The position numbers and the translations under genes are program-made. DNA of 64,000 bases from CALJIC01 sp039805565 (GTDB lineage: Bacteria > Chloroflexota > Chloroflexia > Chloroflexales > Roseiflexaceae). The notes under the pieces are model-generated. The model did no database searches. It worked only from the letters and a program-made list of their open reading frames with translations, and was not told the DNA's origin. Where the stretch lies: the NCBI GenBank assembly GCA_039805565.1, contig JBDLTZ010000349.1:1-64000 (forward strand). The letters run 5' to 3'. Below, piece after piece: positions 54,637 through 62,295 of the stretch (position 1 is its first letter; each line of letters starts with the position of its first letter).

Positions 54637-56067
54637 TCATCGGTCGGAGATAGTTTCAGCCTCGCGCGCGAGCTCGGGGGCCTCAGCGGCGACATCGAGC
54701 AGCATCGGCACGGTGATTATTTCTCCCGCCCGCTGGAACTGCGCCCAGGCGTGGTAGCGCCCCGGCGTCGGGAAGGTGTACACGAAGCGGATCTCCGGCC
54801 CGTACTGCAGCGCCTGCCCCATCGGCCCCGGCTCGGCCATGCGCTCGGCCGCGTGAACGTGGCTGAAGACAGTCTCGTCGGCGCTGCGCGCGATCAGGTG
54901 CCCGGCCATACCTAACCACGGCTGCACGTCGGCCACCGGCGTACCACCCTCCGAGAGCCGGAACGTGAGCACCGCCTGCCGGCCAGCTTGAAGCGCTTCC
55001 GTTGACGACGTTACGTCAACCTGAACCCCGCCGACTTCGCGCGGCCCAAGTCCCGCTGCCGCGGGTGGCGTCCCCACCGCGTCCCCGGACACCACGAAGT
55101 CCCGCGCGACGATCTGGGAGCCGCTGGCGTGGCGGGACAGCTCCATATAGGCGGTGTGGCGCCCCGGCCGCGAGGGTACCAGCTCGGTGACGAAGCGCCC
55201 GGGGGCAACGCGGGCCGGGTGCAGGTGCTCGAAGGATGTGCCGGTCTCGTCGATCACCACCAGGTGCAGCAGCGCCTCGTGGTGCGGCGCGAGATCGTCC
55301 ACCGGCAGGCCGGTGCCCCCATCGGTCAGCTGGAAGGTGAGGCGCAGCGGCTGACCAACCATCGGTTCAGCAGGCTCGCTCAGCACCGTCATGTTGACGT
55401 GCGGTCGGCCCGTGTCGGCCATGGAGGCCGCGGTCGCGGCGCTGAAGGAGCTCGTGACCTGGAGCCCGCCGAAGATCGCCGCCGCGACGCCGCAGGCGAA
55501 CGACAGCTGCCCGAGGGTCCAGCTCAGCGCGCGTGGCGCGGGGCGGCCGCTGCCCTGCGCCACCGCCGCCACCACGACCCCCGAGAGCAGCAGGGCGAAC
55601 AGCCCACCGAGCGACACCAGCAGCGGCACGGTGTAGGTCGGCAGCGGCGCCTGCTCGATCGTGAAGGGCACCAGGGCAGAGCCCGCGCCGCGCGGCCCAT
55701 CGGCGCGCACCTCCAGGTCCCAGTCGCCAGGGCGGTCGAGCTCCACCTGCGACTTGTAGACAACCGGCATCCCCGGCACAGTGCTCATCGTCACGGCCGG
55801 TGCATCGATGAGGGACCACCCGCGCGGCGCAGCACGCAGCGTCAGCGTGGCCCCCTCGAGGTCCTCGCGCGACGCGATCGATACGAACAGCGTGGCCGGG
55901 ACGGACGGCGGGAGCTCGATCGTGACCGTGAGCTCATAGGGGCCCACCGCCTGCGTGATCGACTGGACCGGGCCGGCGTCACCCACGTGGGCGCTCGCGG
56001 CGGAGGGCAGCACGAGCGCGGGCAGCAGCAGACATATCAGAGCGAGCCGTCGAAGCGTTCTATCCAT
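54637..56067 (-). CDS. Exported membrane protein with repeated HLHP/YtkA-like domains
   Basis: 476 residues from ATG 56067. Signal peptide 1-29 (LICLLLPALVLPSAASA), an extracytoplasmic sandwich domain to about 165, one or two membrane spans (about 170-230: LLVSLGGLFALLLSGVVVAA), then two copies of a YtkA-like domain. The first has LAPHHEALLHLVVI and FEHLHPARVAPG, the second GMAGHLIARSADETVFSHVH. The His-x-His-Pro pattern and FixH neighbour suggest metal (copper) handling at the outer surface. This is inferred from motifs only. Confidence 0.65.
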   Translation of the reverse strand: MDRTLRRLALICLLLPALVLPSAASAHVGDAGPVQSITQAVGPYELTVTIELPPSVPATLFVSIASREDLEGATLTLRAAPRGWSLIDAPAVTMSTVPGMPVVYKSQVELDRPGDWDLEVRADGPRGAGSALVPFTIEQAPLPTYTVPLLVSLGGLFALLLSGVVVAAVAQGSGRPAPRALSWTLGQLSFACGVAAAIFGGLQVTSSFSAATAASMADTGRPHVNMTVLSEPAEPMVGQPLRLTFQLTDGGTGLPVDDLAPHHEALLHLVVIDETGTSFEHLHPARVAPGRFVTELVPSRPGRHTAYMELSRHASGSQIVARDFVVSGDAVGTPPAAAGLGPREVGGVQVDVTSSTEALQAGRQAVLTFRLSEGGTPVADVQPWLGMAGHLIARSADETVFSHVHAAERMAEPGPMGQALQYGPEIRFVYTFPTPGRYHAWAQFQRAGEIITVPMLLDVAAEAPELAREAETISDR

Positions 56068-56169
56068 ATAGTTATGACCTCTCAGCGTATCTGCTACGGC
56101 GCATGATACCACGCCGCGTTCATTGCGCGCGTGTAACAGAAGTAGCACCACACCGGACCTGAGCGCGCC

Positions 56170-56199
56170 TTGACGCCGCGGAAGCGCTGATGCTATGCT
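56170..56199 (+). promoter_or_regulatory. Promoter of the subtilisin gene
   Basis: TTGACG (56170-56175), 18-bp spacer, TATGCT (56194-56199) with TGC extension. The ATG at 56195 is inside the -10, which argues for the later start at 56252. Confidence 0.6.
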
Positions 56200-56251
56200 G
56201 CCAGCGGCGAACAGCAAGCAAGCCACATCCGCACAAGAGAGCCCACACATC

Positions 56252-59200
56252 ATGGCACACCCCCGAATGCACCGCCGCATCGCCCAGCTCGCCCTCAGCG
56301 CCGCGCTTGTGCTGATCGCCTCAGCCCCTTCTGCGGCGCCCCACGCAAGCGCGCAGGTAGGCGTCGCCGCGGAGCCTCCGGCTGTCAGCGTCTCGCTGCC
56401 GCTCGGTGAGCAGATATCGCGGACCATCCGCCTGAGCGGCCCAGGCACACCCTTCAGCCCGGCCGTCTACGAAGCACAGGAGGTCCCGACGCGCTCGCTC
56501 GCCGCCGGCCCGGCGCAGGTGGCGCTCCCCAAGCAATCTCAGCGCCTCGACGCCACGATCGCGGACAAGGCGGCAGCCAATGGCCAGACGGACTTCCTCG
56601 TCTTCCTGCGCGACCAGGCAGACCTCAGCGCGGCCTACGGCATCAGGGACTGGGCGGCGCGCGGGCGCTACGTCTACACGGCGCTCACCGCGCATGCCGA
56701 GCGCACCCAGGGCGCCCTGCGCGCAGACCTCGCGGCCCGCAGGCTGGCCTACGAGCCGCTCTGGATCGTCAACGCCGTGCGGGTGCGGGGCACCACTGCG
56801 GACGCCGCGGCCCTCGCCGGCCGCGCCGAGGTCGCGCTGCTGCGGGCCAGCCGCACCTTCGCTGTCCCGCCACCGGTTGCGCCCCAGGCCACCACCGCCG
56901 CCGACGACCGCTGCAGCCCGGACGCGCCCGGCAATCCCGTCTGCTGGAACATCCGCCACATCGGCGCGGACCGCGCCTGGAGCGACTTCGGCGTAGACGG
57001 CGGCGGGGTCACGGTGGCGAACCTCGACACGGGCGTGAGCTTCCGTCACGCCGCGCTGGCCTCCAGCTACCGCGGCAACTTGGGCGGCGGCCGCCTCGAC
57101 CACAGCTACAGCTGGTACGACCCGCAGGGCTCGCAGCAGGCGCCCGCCGACACTAACGGCCATGGCACGCACACGATGGGCACCATCGCCGGGCAGGGCG
57201 ACGGCACTGCCTCCCAGCCCTCGGTGGGCGTCGCTCCTGGCGCGCGCTGGATCGCGGCCCAGGGGTGCGACGGCTTCCTGTGCTCTGAGTTTGACCTGAT
57301 GAGCGCCGCCCAGTGGCTGCTCGCGCCCACCGACCTCAGCGGCCAGAACCCACGGCCGGACTTGCGGCCGATGATTGTCAACAACTCCTGGGGCGGCGCC
57401 GGCGGCAACGACTGGTACGCCGGCTACACCGCCGCATGGCGCGCCGCTGGCATCTTCCCGGTGTTCGCCGCCGGCAACGCCGAGTCCTCGCGGCCTCAGG
57501 CGTGCGGCACGATCTCATCCCCCGGCGACTACGCCGACGTCGTGGCCGTGGGCGCCACCGATCGCGACGACCGCGTCACGAGCTTCAGCCTGCTCGGCCC
57601 CACTGCCGACGGGCGCACCAAGCCCGACGTCACGGCGCCCGGCGCCTACACTACCAGCCAGATCGGGATCATGTCGGCCTCCATCACCGACAACACGAGC
57701 TACCGGGCGCTCCAGGGCACCTCGATGGCCACACCACACGTCGCCGGCCTCGTCGCGCTGCTCTGGTCGGCCAACCCCGCGCTTGTCGGCGACTACGACG
57801 CGACCTACGCCCTCCTGCGGGAGACAGCGGTCGGCATCAGCGACACGCGCTGCGGCGGCGCCCCCGGCACGCCCAACAACATCTACGGCGCCGGGCGCAT
57901 CGACGCCTACACGGCCGTGGCGCGGGCCAGGGTCGATGTTCCCTGGCTGATCGTCCCGCCGGGAGGACCCACGCTCGCGGCTGACGGCAGCGCCACCCTG
58001 AATGTCACACTGGCGGCCGATCGAGTTCCCGGGCCGGGGACGTACCGCGCACGGCTCCAGGTGTTCAGCGGGGACCTGGGGCAAGCCCCCACGACCGTCG
58101 AAGTCGTGATGAACGTGGCGCCGATCGCCGGGGCAGCGGTGGTGAGCGGGCGCGTGCTGAGCCAGGAGGGCGGCCCGGTGGCGGCGACCGTCGGGGTGGA
58201 GGGCGGGCTTGGGACGCCAACCGACAGCGCCGGCAACTACACGCTGACGCTCAAGCCAGGCAGCCACACCCTGGCCGCGAGCGCGCTCTCGTACATGCCG
58301 GGACGCCGCGCGGTGAGCGCGGCGAGCGGGGCGAACAGCGGGCAAGACATCGTCCTGCCGCCCGACCAGGCGCGCGTGAGCGTGGCGACACAGACCCTTA
58401 GCGCCAACCTGACCTTCGGCAACGATCAGTACGTGGCAGTGCCGCTCGCCAACACCGGCACGCGCACCCTCTACTACACCGCCGAGACGCCGGCGGACCG
58501 CTTCTCCCTCTGGCGCAGCGACAGCGGCGAGCCCGGCGCCCCTGCGTATAGCTGGGTAGATCTGCCGCCCGAGGCGCCGGCGCTCACGCTGGGGGCGGAC
58601 GGCTTCGCGGAGGAGATCCCCCTGGGGCTTTCCTTCCCGCTCTACAGCTACGTGCTCACCGAGACACTGGTGACCGCCGACGGCATGCTGTCCTTCGACA
58701 CGCCCTACGGTTACCGGGGGCCATCCTCGCGCTGCCTCCCGGCCGACGAGCTCGGCTTCTACACCATCGCGCCGCTGCGGGCCGACCTCGACCCCTCGCG
58801 CGGCGGGGCGGTGCGCTACGGCACGGTGAACAGCGGCCAGACCTTCGTGCTGAGCTACGAGGGCGTCCCGCGCGACGACGGCCCGGCCGGCGAAACCTAC
58901 ACATTCCAGGCGCTCCTGCACAACGACGGCCGGGTAGTTTTCCAGTACAAAGAGCTAGCCCAGACGACTACCGCCATGAGCATCGGCATCCAGCGCACGC
59001 CGTGGGACTTCCAGCAGATTGGGTGCGGCGGCACGCTCCCGGTCCACGACGGCCTGGCGATCGAGCTGCGCCCGCAGGTCTCCTCCGCCGCCTGGATGCA
59101 GGTCGAGCCGGCCGAGGGCGCCCTGGCACCAGGGCAGCAGGCAGAGCTGCGTCTCCGGCTCTCGTGGGCGCGTCCCAGCGCCCCCGGCCCCTACCGCGGG

Positions 59201-59311
59201 CAGATCCGGCTGAGCAGCAACGATCCCCTGCGCCCGGCGGTCTCCGTCCCGGTGGAGGTCAGCATCGCCCCGGCCCCACACGAGTATGCCCTGCCGACGG
59301 TGCGACGCTAG
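56252..59311 (+). CDS. Secreted S8 subtilisin-like serine protease
   Basis: 1019 residues from ATG 56252. Signal peptide (LALSAALVLIASAPSAAPHA). A propeptide-like region to about 210 includes an inhibitor-I9-type segment (FLVFLRDQADLSAAYGIRDW). Catalytic domain about 230-560: Asp in VANLDTGVSFRHAA, His in NGHGTHTMGTIAG, Ser in GTSMATPHVAGLVALLW, oxyanion Asn in NNSWGGAGG. A carboxypeptidase-regulatory-like domain (GRVLSQEGGPVAATV) and beta-rich domains follow. An exported degradative protease; no sorting signal or TM at the C-terminus. Confidence 0.93.
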   Translation: MAHPRMHRRIAQLALSAALVLIASAPSAAPHASAQVGVAAEPPAVSVSLPLGEQISRTIRLSGPGTPFSPAVYEAQEVPTRSLAAGPAQVALPKQSQRLDATIADKAAANGQTDFLVFLRDQADLSAAYGIRDWAARGRYVYTALTAHAERTQGALRADLAARRLAYEPLWIVNAVRVRGTTADAAALAGRAEVALLRASRTFAVPPPVAPQATTAADDRCSPDAPGNPVCWNIRHIGADRAWSDFGVDGGGVTVANLDTGVSFRHAALASSYRGNLGGGRLDHSYSWYDPQGSQQAPADTNGHGTHTMGTIAGQGDGTASQPSVGVAPGARWIAAQGCDGFLCSEFDLMSAAQWLLAPTDLSGQNPRPDLRPMIVNNSWGGAGGNDWYAGYTAAWRAAGIFPVFAAGNAESSRPQACGTISSPGDYADVVAVGATDRDDRVTSFSLLGPTADGRTKPDVTAPGAYTTSQIGIMSASITDNTSYRALQGTSMATPHVAGLVALLWSANPALVGDYDATYALLRETAVGISDTRCGGAPGTPNNIYGAGRIDAYTAVARARVDVPWLIVPPGGPTLAADGSATLNVTLAADRVPGPGTYRARLQVFSGDLGQAPTTVEVVMNVAPIAGAAVVSGRVLSQEGGPVAATVGVEGGLGTPTDSAGNYTLTLKPGSHTLAASALSYMPGRRAVSAASGANSGQDIVLPPDQARVSVATQTLSANLTFGNDQYVAVPLANTGTRTLYYTAETPADRFSLWRSDSGEPGAPAYSWVDLPPEAPALTLGADGFAEEIPLGLSFPLYSYVLTETLVTADGMLSFDTPYGYRGPSSRCLPADELGFYTIAPLRADLDPSRGGAVRYGTVNSGQTFVLSYEGVPRDDGPAGETYTFQALLHNDGRVVFQYKELAQTTTAMSIGIQRTPWDFQQIGCGGTLPVHDGLAIELRPQVSSAAWMQVEPAEGALAPGQQAELRLRLSWARPSAPGPYRGQIRLSSNDPLRPAVSVPVEVSIAPAPHEYALPTVRR

Positions 59312-59427
59312 AGCGCCAGGCGGGTTTTGCCACAGAGGGCACAGAGGAAGAGCGCACGACCCTTGACGCCCACTGTGGCTTGACCGCTCTTCGCTCGCCT
59401 GACGGCCGCAGCGCGCGGGAGCGAGGA

Positions 59428-59436
59428 TGGTATAAT
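59428..59436 (+). promoter_or_regulatory. Extended -10 of a leaderless gene
   Basis: TGGTATAAT, with TATAAT at 59431-59436. The ATG at 59445 is only 8 nt beyond it, so the RNA start coincides with or nearly abuts the start codon. Confidence 0.7.
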
Positions 59437-59444
59437 GCCAGCCT

Positions 59445-59882
59445 ATGCACCCGCTTCATCCATTCACCGTCCACCTACCGATCGGCCTGCTGATCGGCAA
59501 TGCCCTGCTGACGCTGATCTATCTGCGGCGGGGCGACCGCTCCTACGAGGTGAGCGCCTTCCACTGCCTGTGGCTTGGCTGGCTGCTGCTGCTGCCCGCC
59601 GTCGCCACCGGAGTCTGGGACGCGGCTCGCCAGCTGCTGGACCCGGCCAACCCGCACTCCGACGCGCTGCCGTGGGTCAACGCACACGCAGCGGCGACGC
59701 TGGCGCTCATGATGGTGTACTGGCAAGCGTGGCAGCTCCGGCGGCGCAGGCCGGACATCCTGGACGACCCGCATGCGCGCGGGGGCTACCTGGCGCGCCT
59801 GGCCGCGGGGGCAGTGCTGGTGTTGCTCGTGGGCTGGCTCGGTGGGCAGCTCGTGTACGTTCACAGGCTTGGGGTTAACTAG
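59445..59882 (+). CDS. DUF2231 membrane protein (leaderless)
   Basis: 145 residues. Four membrane spans of DUF2231 type (HPFTVHLPIGLLIGNALLTL; LGWLLLLPAVATGVWDAARQ; VNAHAAATLALMMVYWQAWQ; AAGAVLVLLVGWLGGQLV), with conserved His residues in the first and third (possible heme or metal ligands). No ribosome site: the -10 lies immediately before the ATG, so translation is probably leaderless. Followed 8 bp later by the acyltransferase gene. Confidence 0.75.
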   Translation: MHPLHPFTVHLPIGLLIGNALLTLIYLRRGDRSYEVSAFHCLWLGWLLLLPAVATGVWDAARQLLDPANPHSDALPWVNAHAAATLALMMVYWQAWQLRRRRPDILDDPHARGGYLARLAAGAVLVLLVGWLGGQLVYVHRLGVN

Positions 59883-59890
59883 GGGGAACC

Positions 59891-60589
59891 ATGCTCGGCG
59901 CGCTGATGTACTTCATGCTCTGGCTGCCGCTCAATATCTGCCGCGTCCTGTGGTGGAACTGGAAGATCGAGGGCTCCGAGAACCTGCCGCCGCGCCCGCA
60001 GGGGTGCGTGCTGGCGGTGAACCACCTCAACTGGACGGACATCCACATCCTGGGCGCATCTCTGCCGCTCTCTCACCGGCCCTGGTGGATCGCGAAGGTC
60101 GAGCTGTTCGGCAACCGGCTGCTGGCGTGGTGGCTGCGACAGATGCAGGTGATCGCCATCCGGCGCGGCAAGCGCGACCTCACGGCACTGCTGGCGGGTG
60201 AGGAGGCGCTGAAGAGCGGGGCGGCGCTGGTGATCTTCCCCGAGGGGCACCGCAGCCGGACCGGGCAGCTTCAGGAGGGCAAGAGCGGCGCCGTGCGGTT
60301 GTCGGTCCGGAGCGAGGTCCCGATCATCCCAATCGCGATCTTCGGCACGGAGGCTGGGCTGAAGGGAGCGGCGACGCGCAAGCCCATCCGCATCCGCATC
60401 GGCAAGCCGTACCAGCCGGTAGTGGAGAACCCGGACCACATCCCGGCGGAGCAGATGGAACTACTGACCGACGAGATGATGCTGCGGATCGCGGAGTTGA
60501 TGCCCGAGCAGTACTGGGGCCACTACCGGGAGAAGATGCAGCTCCAGCTTCAATCAGGCGCACGGGCGGAGATCGCGCAGCGGGTGTAG
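59891..60589 (+). CDS. 1-acyl-sn-glycerol-3-phosphate acyltransferase family protein (PlsC)
   Basis: 232 residues; ATG after gggggaacc. N-terminal hydrophobic segment (ALMYFMLWLPLNICRVLWWN). Acyltransferase motifs: HX4D in NHLNWTD, FPEGHRSRTGQLQEGKSGAV, and VPIIPIAIFGTEAG. Acylates lysophosphatidate for phospholipid synthesis. The last part (IRIRIGKPYQP) is standard for the family. Likely co-transcribed with the DUF2231 gene. Confidence 0.9.
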   Translation: MLGALMYFMLWLPLNICRVLWWNWKIEGSENLPPRPQGCVLAVNHLNWTDIHILGASLPLSHRPWWIAKVELFGNRLLAWWLRQMQVIAIRRGKRDLTALLAGEEALKSGAALVIFPEGHRSRTGQLQEGKSGAVRLSVRSEVPIIPIAIFGTEAGLKGAATRKPIRIRIGKPYQPVVENPDHIPAEQMELLTDEMMLRIAELMPEQYWGHYREKMQLQLQSGARAEIAQRV

Positions 60590-60618
60590 GCCAGCCTCAC
60601 GACCGCACGGAAGAACAA

Positions 60619-60654
60619 AGAGAGCACAGCTGGGATATCCCCACTGTGCTCTCT
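60619..60654. terminator. Bidirectional terminator between plsC and the small membrane-protein gene
   Basis: agagagcacag (60619-60629) pairs with ctgtgctctct (60644-60654), and an inner ggg/ccc closes the loop. The minus side has TTTGTTCTTC. Confidence 0.85.
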
Positions 60655-60678
60655 ACCGTTTCCCACGGGACCTCGGCG

Positions 60679-60813
60679 CTACGAGAGCAGCCGGCCGTCC
60701 TGCGGCTCACCCAGGATCTTGTTCGTGATGTAGAGGGCCAGCCGGGCCGCCAGGAGGCTCAGCACGAGGCTGATCAGGCCGTGGACCAGCCGCCGGCGAA
60801 TATCGTCGTCCAT
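60679..60813 (-). CDS. Small single-span membrane protein, 44 residues
   Basis: ATG at 60813 (minus), with gaggggac 6 nt upstream. Start MDDDIRRRLVHGLISLVLSL; one hydrophobic helix about 8-32, then a polar C-terminus (NKILGEPQDGRLLS). It lies 21 bp downstream of the YugP-type peptidase gene on the same strand and upstream of the terminator, so it is probably co-transcribed and may bind or regulate the peptidase. No known family. Confidence 0.6.
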   Translation of the reverse strand: MDDDIRRRLVHGLISLVLSLLAARLALYITNKILGEPQDGRLLS

Positions 60814-60834
60814 CAATGTCCCCTCGTGCAATAC

Positions 60835-61551
60835 CTACTGGCGGCGGCTCACGCCCGTCAGCAGCGTAATCCAGTAGAGCAGCTGCATCACCGCCTGCGC
60901 CGCCCCGGCCACATACGTCAGCGCCGCTGCGTTGAGCATCTCGCTCACCCCTGCGGCCTCCTGGTTGGTTAGCAAGCCGTTGCGTGCCAGCATGTCACGG
61001 GCGCGAGCGCTGGCATTGAACTCGACCGGCAGCGTAACCAGCGTGAAGATAACGGCGGCACCCATCAGCAGCACGCCCGCCCACGCGATACCGATCCCCG
61101 CGCCGCGCGTCATCGCGGCGAGCGCGATGCCGATGAAGAACAGCACCGTGCCGAGCTGCGAGCCGATGTTGGCGACGCCGACAATGCCGGAGCGCAGCTG
61201 GAGCCAGAAGTAGCCCTGCTTGTCCTGCACAGCGTGGCCGAGCTCGTGCGCCACGATCGCCATCGCAGCCACCGACGGTACGGCCGCCGAACCCTCGGAG
61301 AGCCGGATGACCTTGCCGCGCGGGTCGTAGTGGTCGGTGAGCATCCCGGGCGTCAGCTCGACACCGACGTGCCCGAGGCCCTCACTGCGCATCAGCACGC
61401 GCGCGACGTCGGCCCCGGTGAGGCCCTGCGCGTTGCGAATGTCCGAGTACTTGCGGTAGGTCGACGAGACGCGCCACTGGGCATAGAGCGCCAGGAGCAG
61501 CGCGGGTCCCACGAACATGATGTAGCGCGGGTCAAGAAACGGAAAGAACAT
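60835..61551 (-). CDS. YugP-type zinc metallopeptidase (PF04298 type)
   Basis: 238 residues; ATG follows ggaggaggg. One N-terminal span, catalytic motif IVAHELGHAVQDK (HExxH at about 118-122), and three further hydrophobic stretches (GSQLGTVLFFIGIALAAMTR; AGVLLMGAAVIFTLVTLPVE; AALTYVAGAAQAVMQLLYWI). Membrane-embedded peptidase family of unknown substrate. An extended -10 lies 42 nt upstream on the minus strand. Confidence 0.88.
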   Translation of the reverse strand: MFFPFLDPRYIMFVGPALLLALYAQWRVSSTYRKYSDIRNAQGLTGADVARVLMRSEGLGHVGVELTPGMLTDHYDPRGKVIRLSEGSAAVPSVAAMAIVAHELGHAVQDKQGYFWLQLRSGIVGVANIGSQLGTVLFFIGIALAAMTRGAGIGIAWAGVLLMGAAVIFTLVTLPVEFNASARARDMLARNGLLTNQEAAGVSEMLNAAALTYVAGAAQAVMQLLYWITLLTGVSRRQ

Positions 61552-61592
61552 GTGTCTCCCTCCTCCAGCACGCCGCGGACGGCGGCCACGCT

Positions 61593-61601
61593 ATTATAGC
61601 A
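61593..61601 (-). promoter_or_regulatory. Extended -10 promoter of the YugP-type peptidase operon
   Basis: TGCTATAAT on the minus strand; TATAAT at 61598-61593. Confidence 0.6.
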
Positions 61602-61632
61602 GCGCGGGGCGCCGGGAGGCATTAGAGCGCTG

Positions 61633-61881
61633 TTAGACCTGGCCCGCGCCCCCAAGGAGCGCTCCCGCCTCGCCCTCGACGCGCGCCGCGACCTCGCCGG
61701 CCAGCCGCCGCGCCCGCTCCGCCGCCTCGTCGGTGCGGCGCAGAACCAGGCCAGCCTGCGGGGGGGGCGGGGGCGCGTGCTCGGCCCGCTGGCGCACGAG
61801 GAGCGCTCCAAGCACACCGGCAACGAAGCCCGAGAATAGCCCAGCAAGAAGCAGACGGTTATCGTTATCGCCCATTCGCAT
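61633..61881 (-). CDS. YtxH-like small membrane protein
   Basis: 82 residues. One membrane span about 10-28 (LLLAGLFSGFVAGVLGALLV), then a Pro run, then an Arg/Glu/Ala-rich amphipathic region (ERARRLAGEVAARVEGEAGA). The pattern is like YtxH stress proteins. Start may be ATG 61881 or 61875. Confidence 0.55.
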   Translation of the reverse strand: MRMGDNDNRLLLAGLFSGFVAGVLGALLVRQRAEHAPPPPPQAGLVLRRTDEAAERARRLAGEVAARVEGEAGALLGGAGQV

Positions 61882-61981
61882 TCTACTCTTCTGCTGTTAG
61901 ACGCGGATGCAACTATTGTACCGCGGTTGCGTAGGGTGTCAACGCCACCTCGGCACCGCACCAGCGCATAACCGCATCGCG

Positions 61982-61987
61982 TATAAT
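61982..61987 (+). promoter_or_regulatory. -10 of the small gene upstream of the carboxylase (leaderless)
   Basis: TATAAT 7 nt before the ATG at 61995; transcription would start at about the first base of the gene. Confidence 0.65.
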
Positions 61988-61994
61988 AGGCCGT

Positions 61995-62249
61995 ATGCAA
62001 GCCATCAACACACCGGACCCGCTCGACGATGACTTCGTCGCCGCAGCGCTGGCCGCCGTCGCCCTATTCCTCGAAGCTGAGCAGGGAGCTGAGGAAGCCG
62101 CCGCGTCCCCCGCCTGGCAGGTCGCGGGCGTCGTAGCGGCGCAAGGGGTTGCGCCGGCGCGCGGCGCGCCGCGCGCCACGTGGCCCACCGCCGACCGCAT
62201 CGCGCGCGCCGGGCGCTGGAGCGCTGGGCTGCTGGGGGCGTTCGACTAG
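61995..62249 (+). CDS. Small acidic/alanine-rich protein upstream of the acyl-CoA carboxylase (leaderless)
   Basis: 84 residues from ATG 61995. The helical acidic N-terminus (LDDDFVAAALAAVALFLEAE) resembles the small epsilon- or gamma-type subunits often encoded beside biotin-dependent acyl-CoA carboxylases, followed by an Ala/Pro/Arg-rich tail. It is 46 bp upstream of the alpha-subunit gene. Absence of a ribosome site and proximity of the -10 suggest leaderless translation. The carboxylase-subunit role is inferred. Confidence 0.6.
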   Translation: MQAINTPDPLDDDFVAAALAAVALFLEAEQGAEEAAASPAWQVAGVVAAQGVAPARGAPRATWPTADRIARAGRWSAGLLGAFD

Positions 62250-62295
62250 CCGCTGGCCCCGCCGGCGTCTCTGGAGCACCGAGGGTGCAACGACC

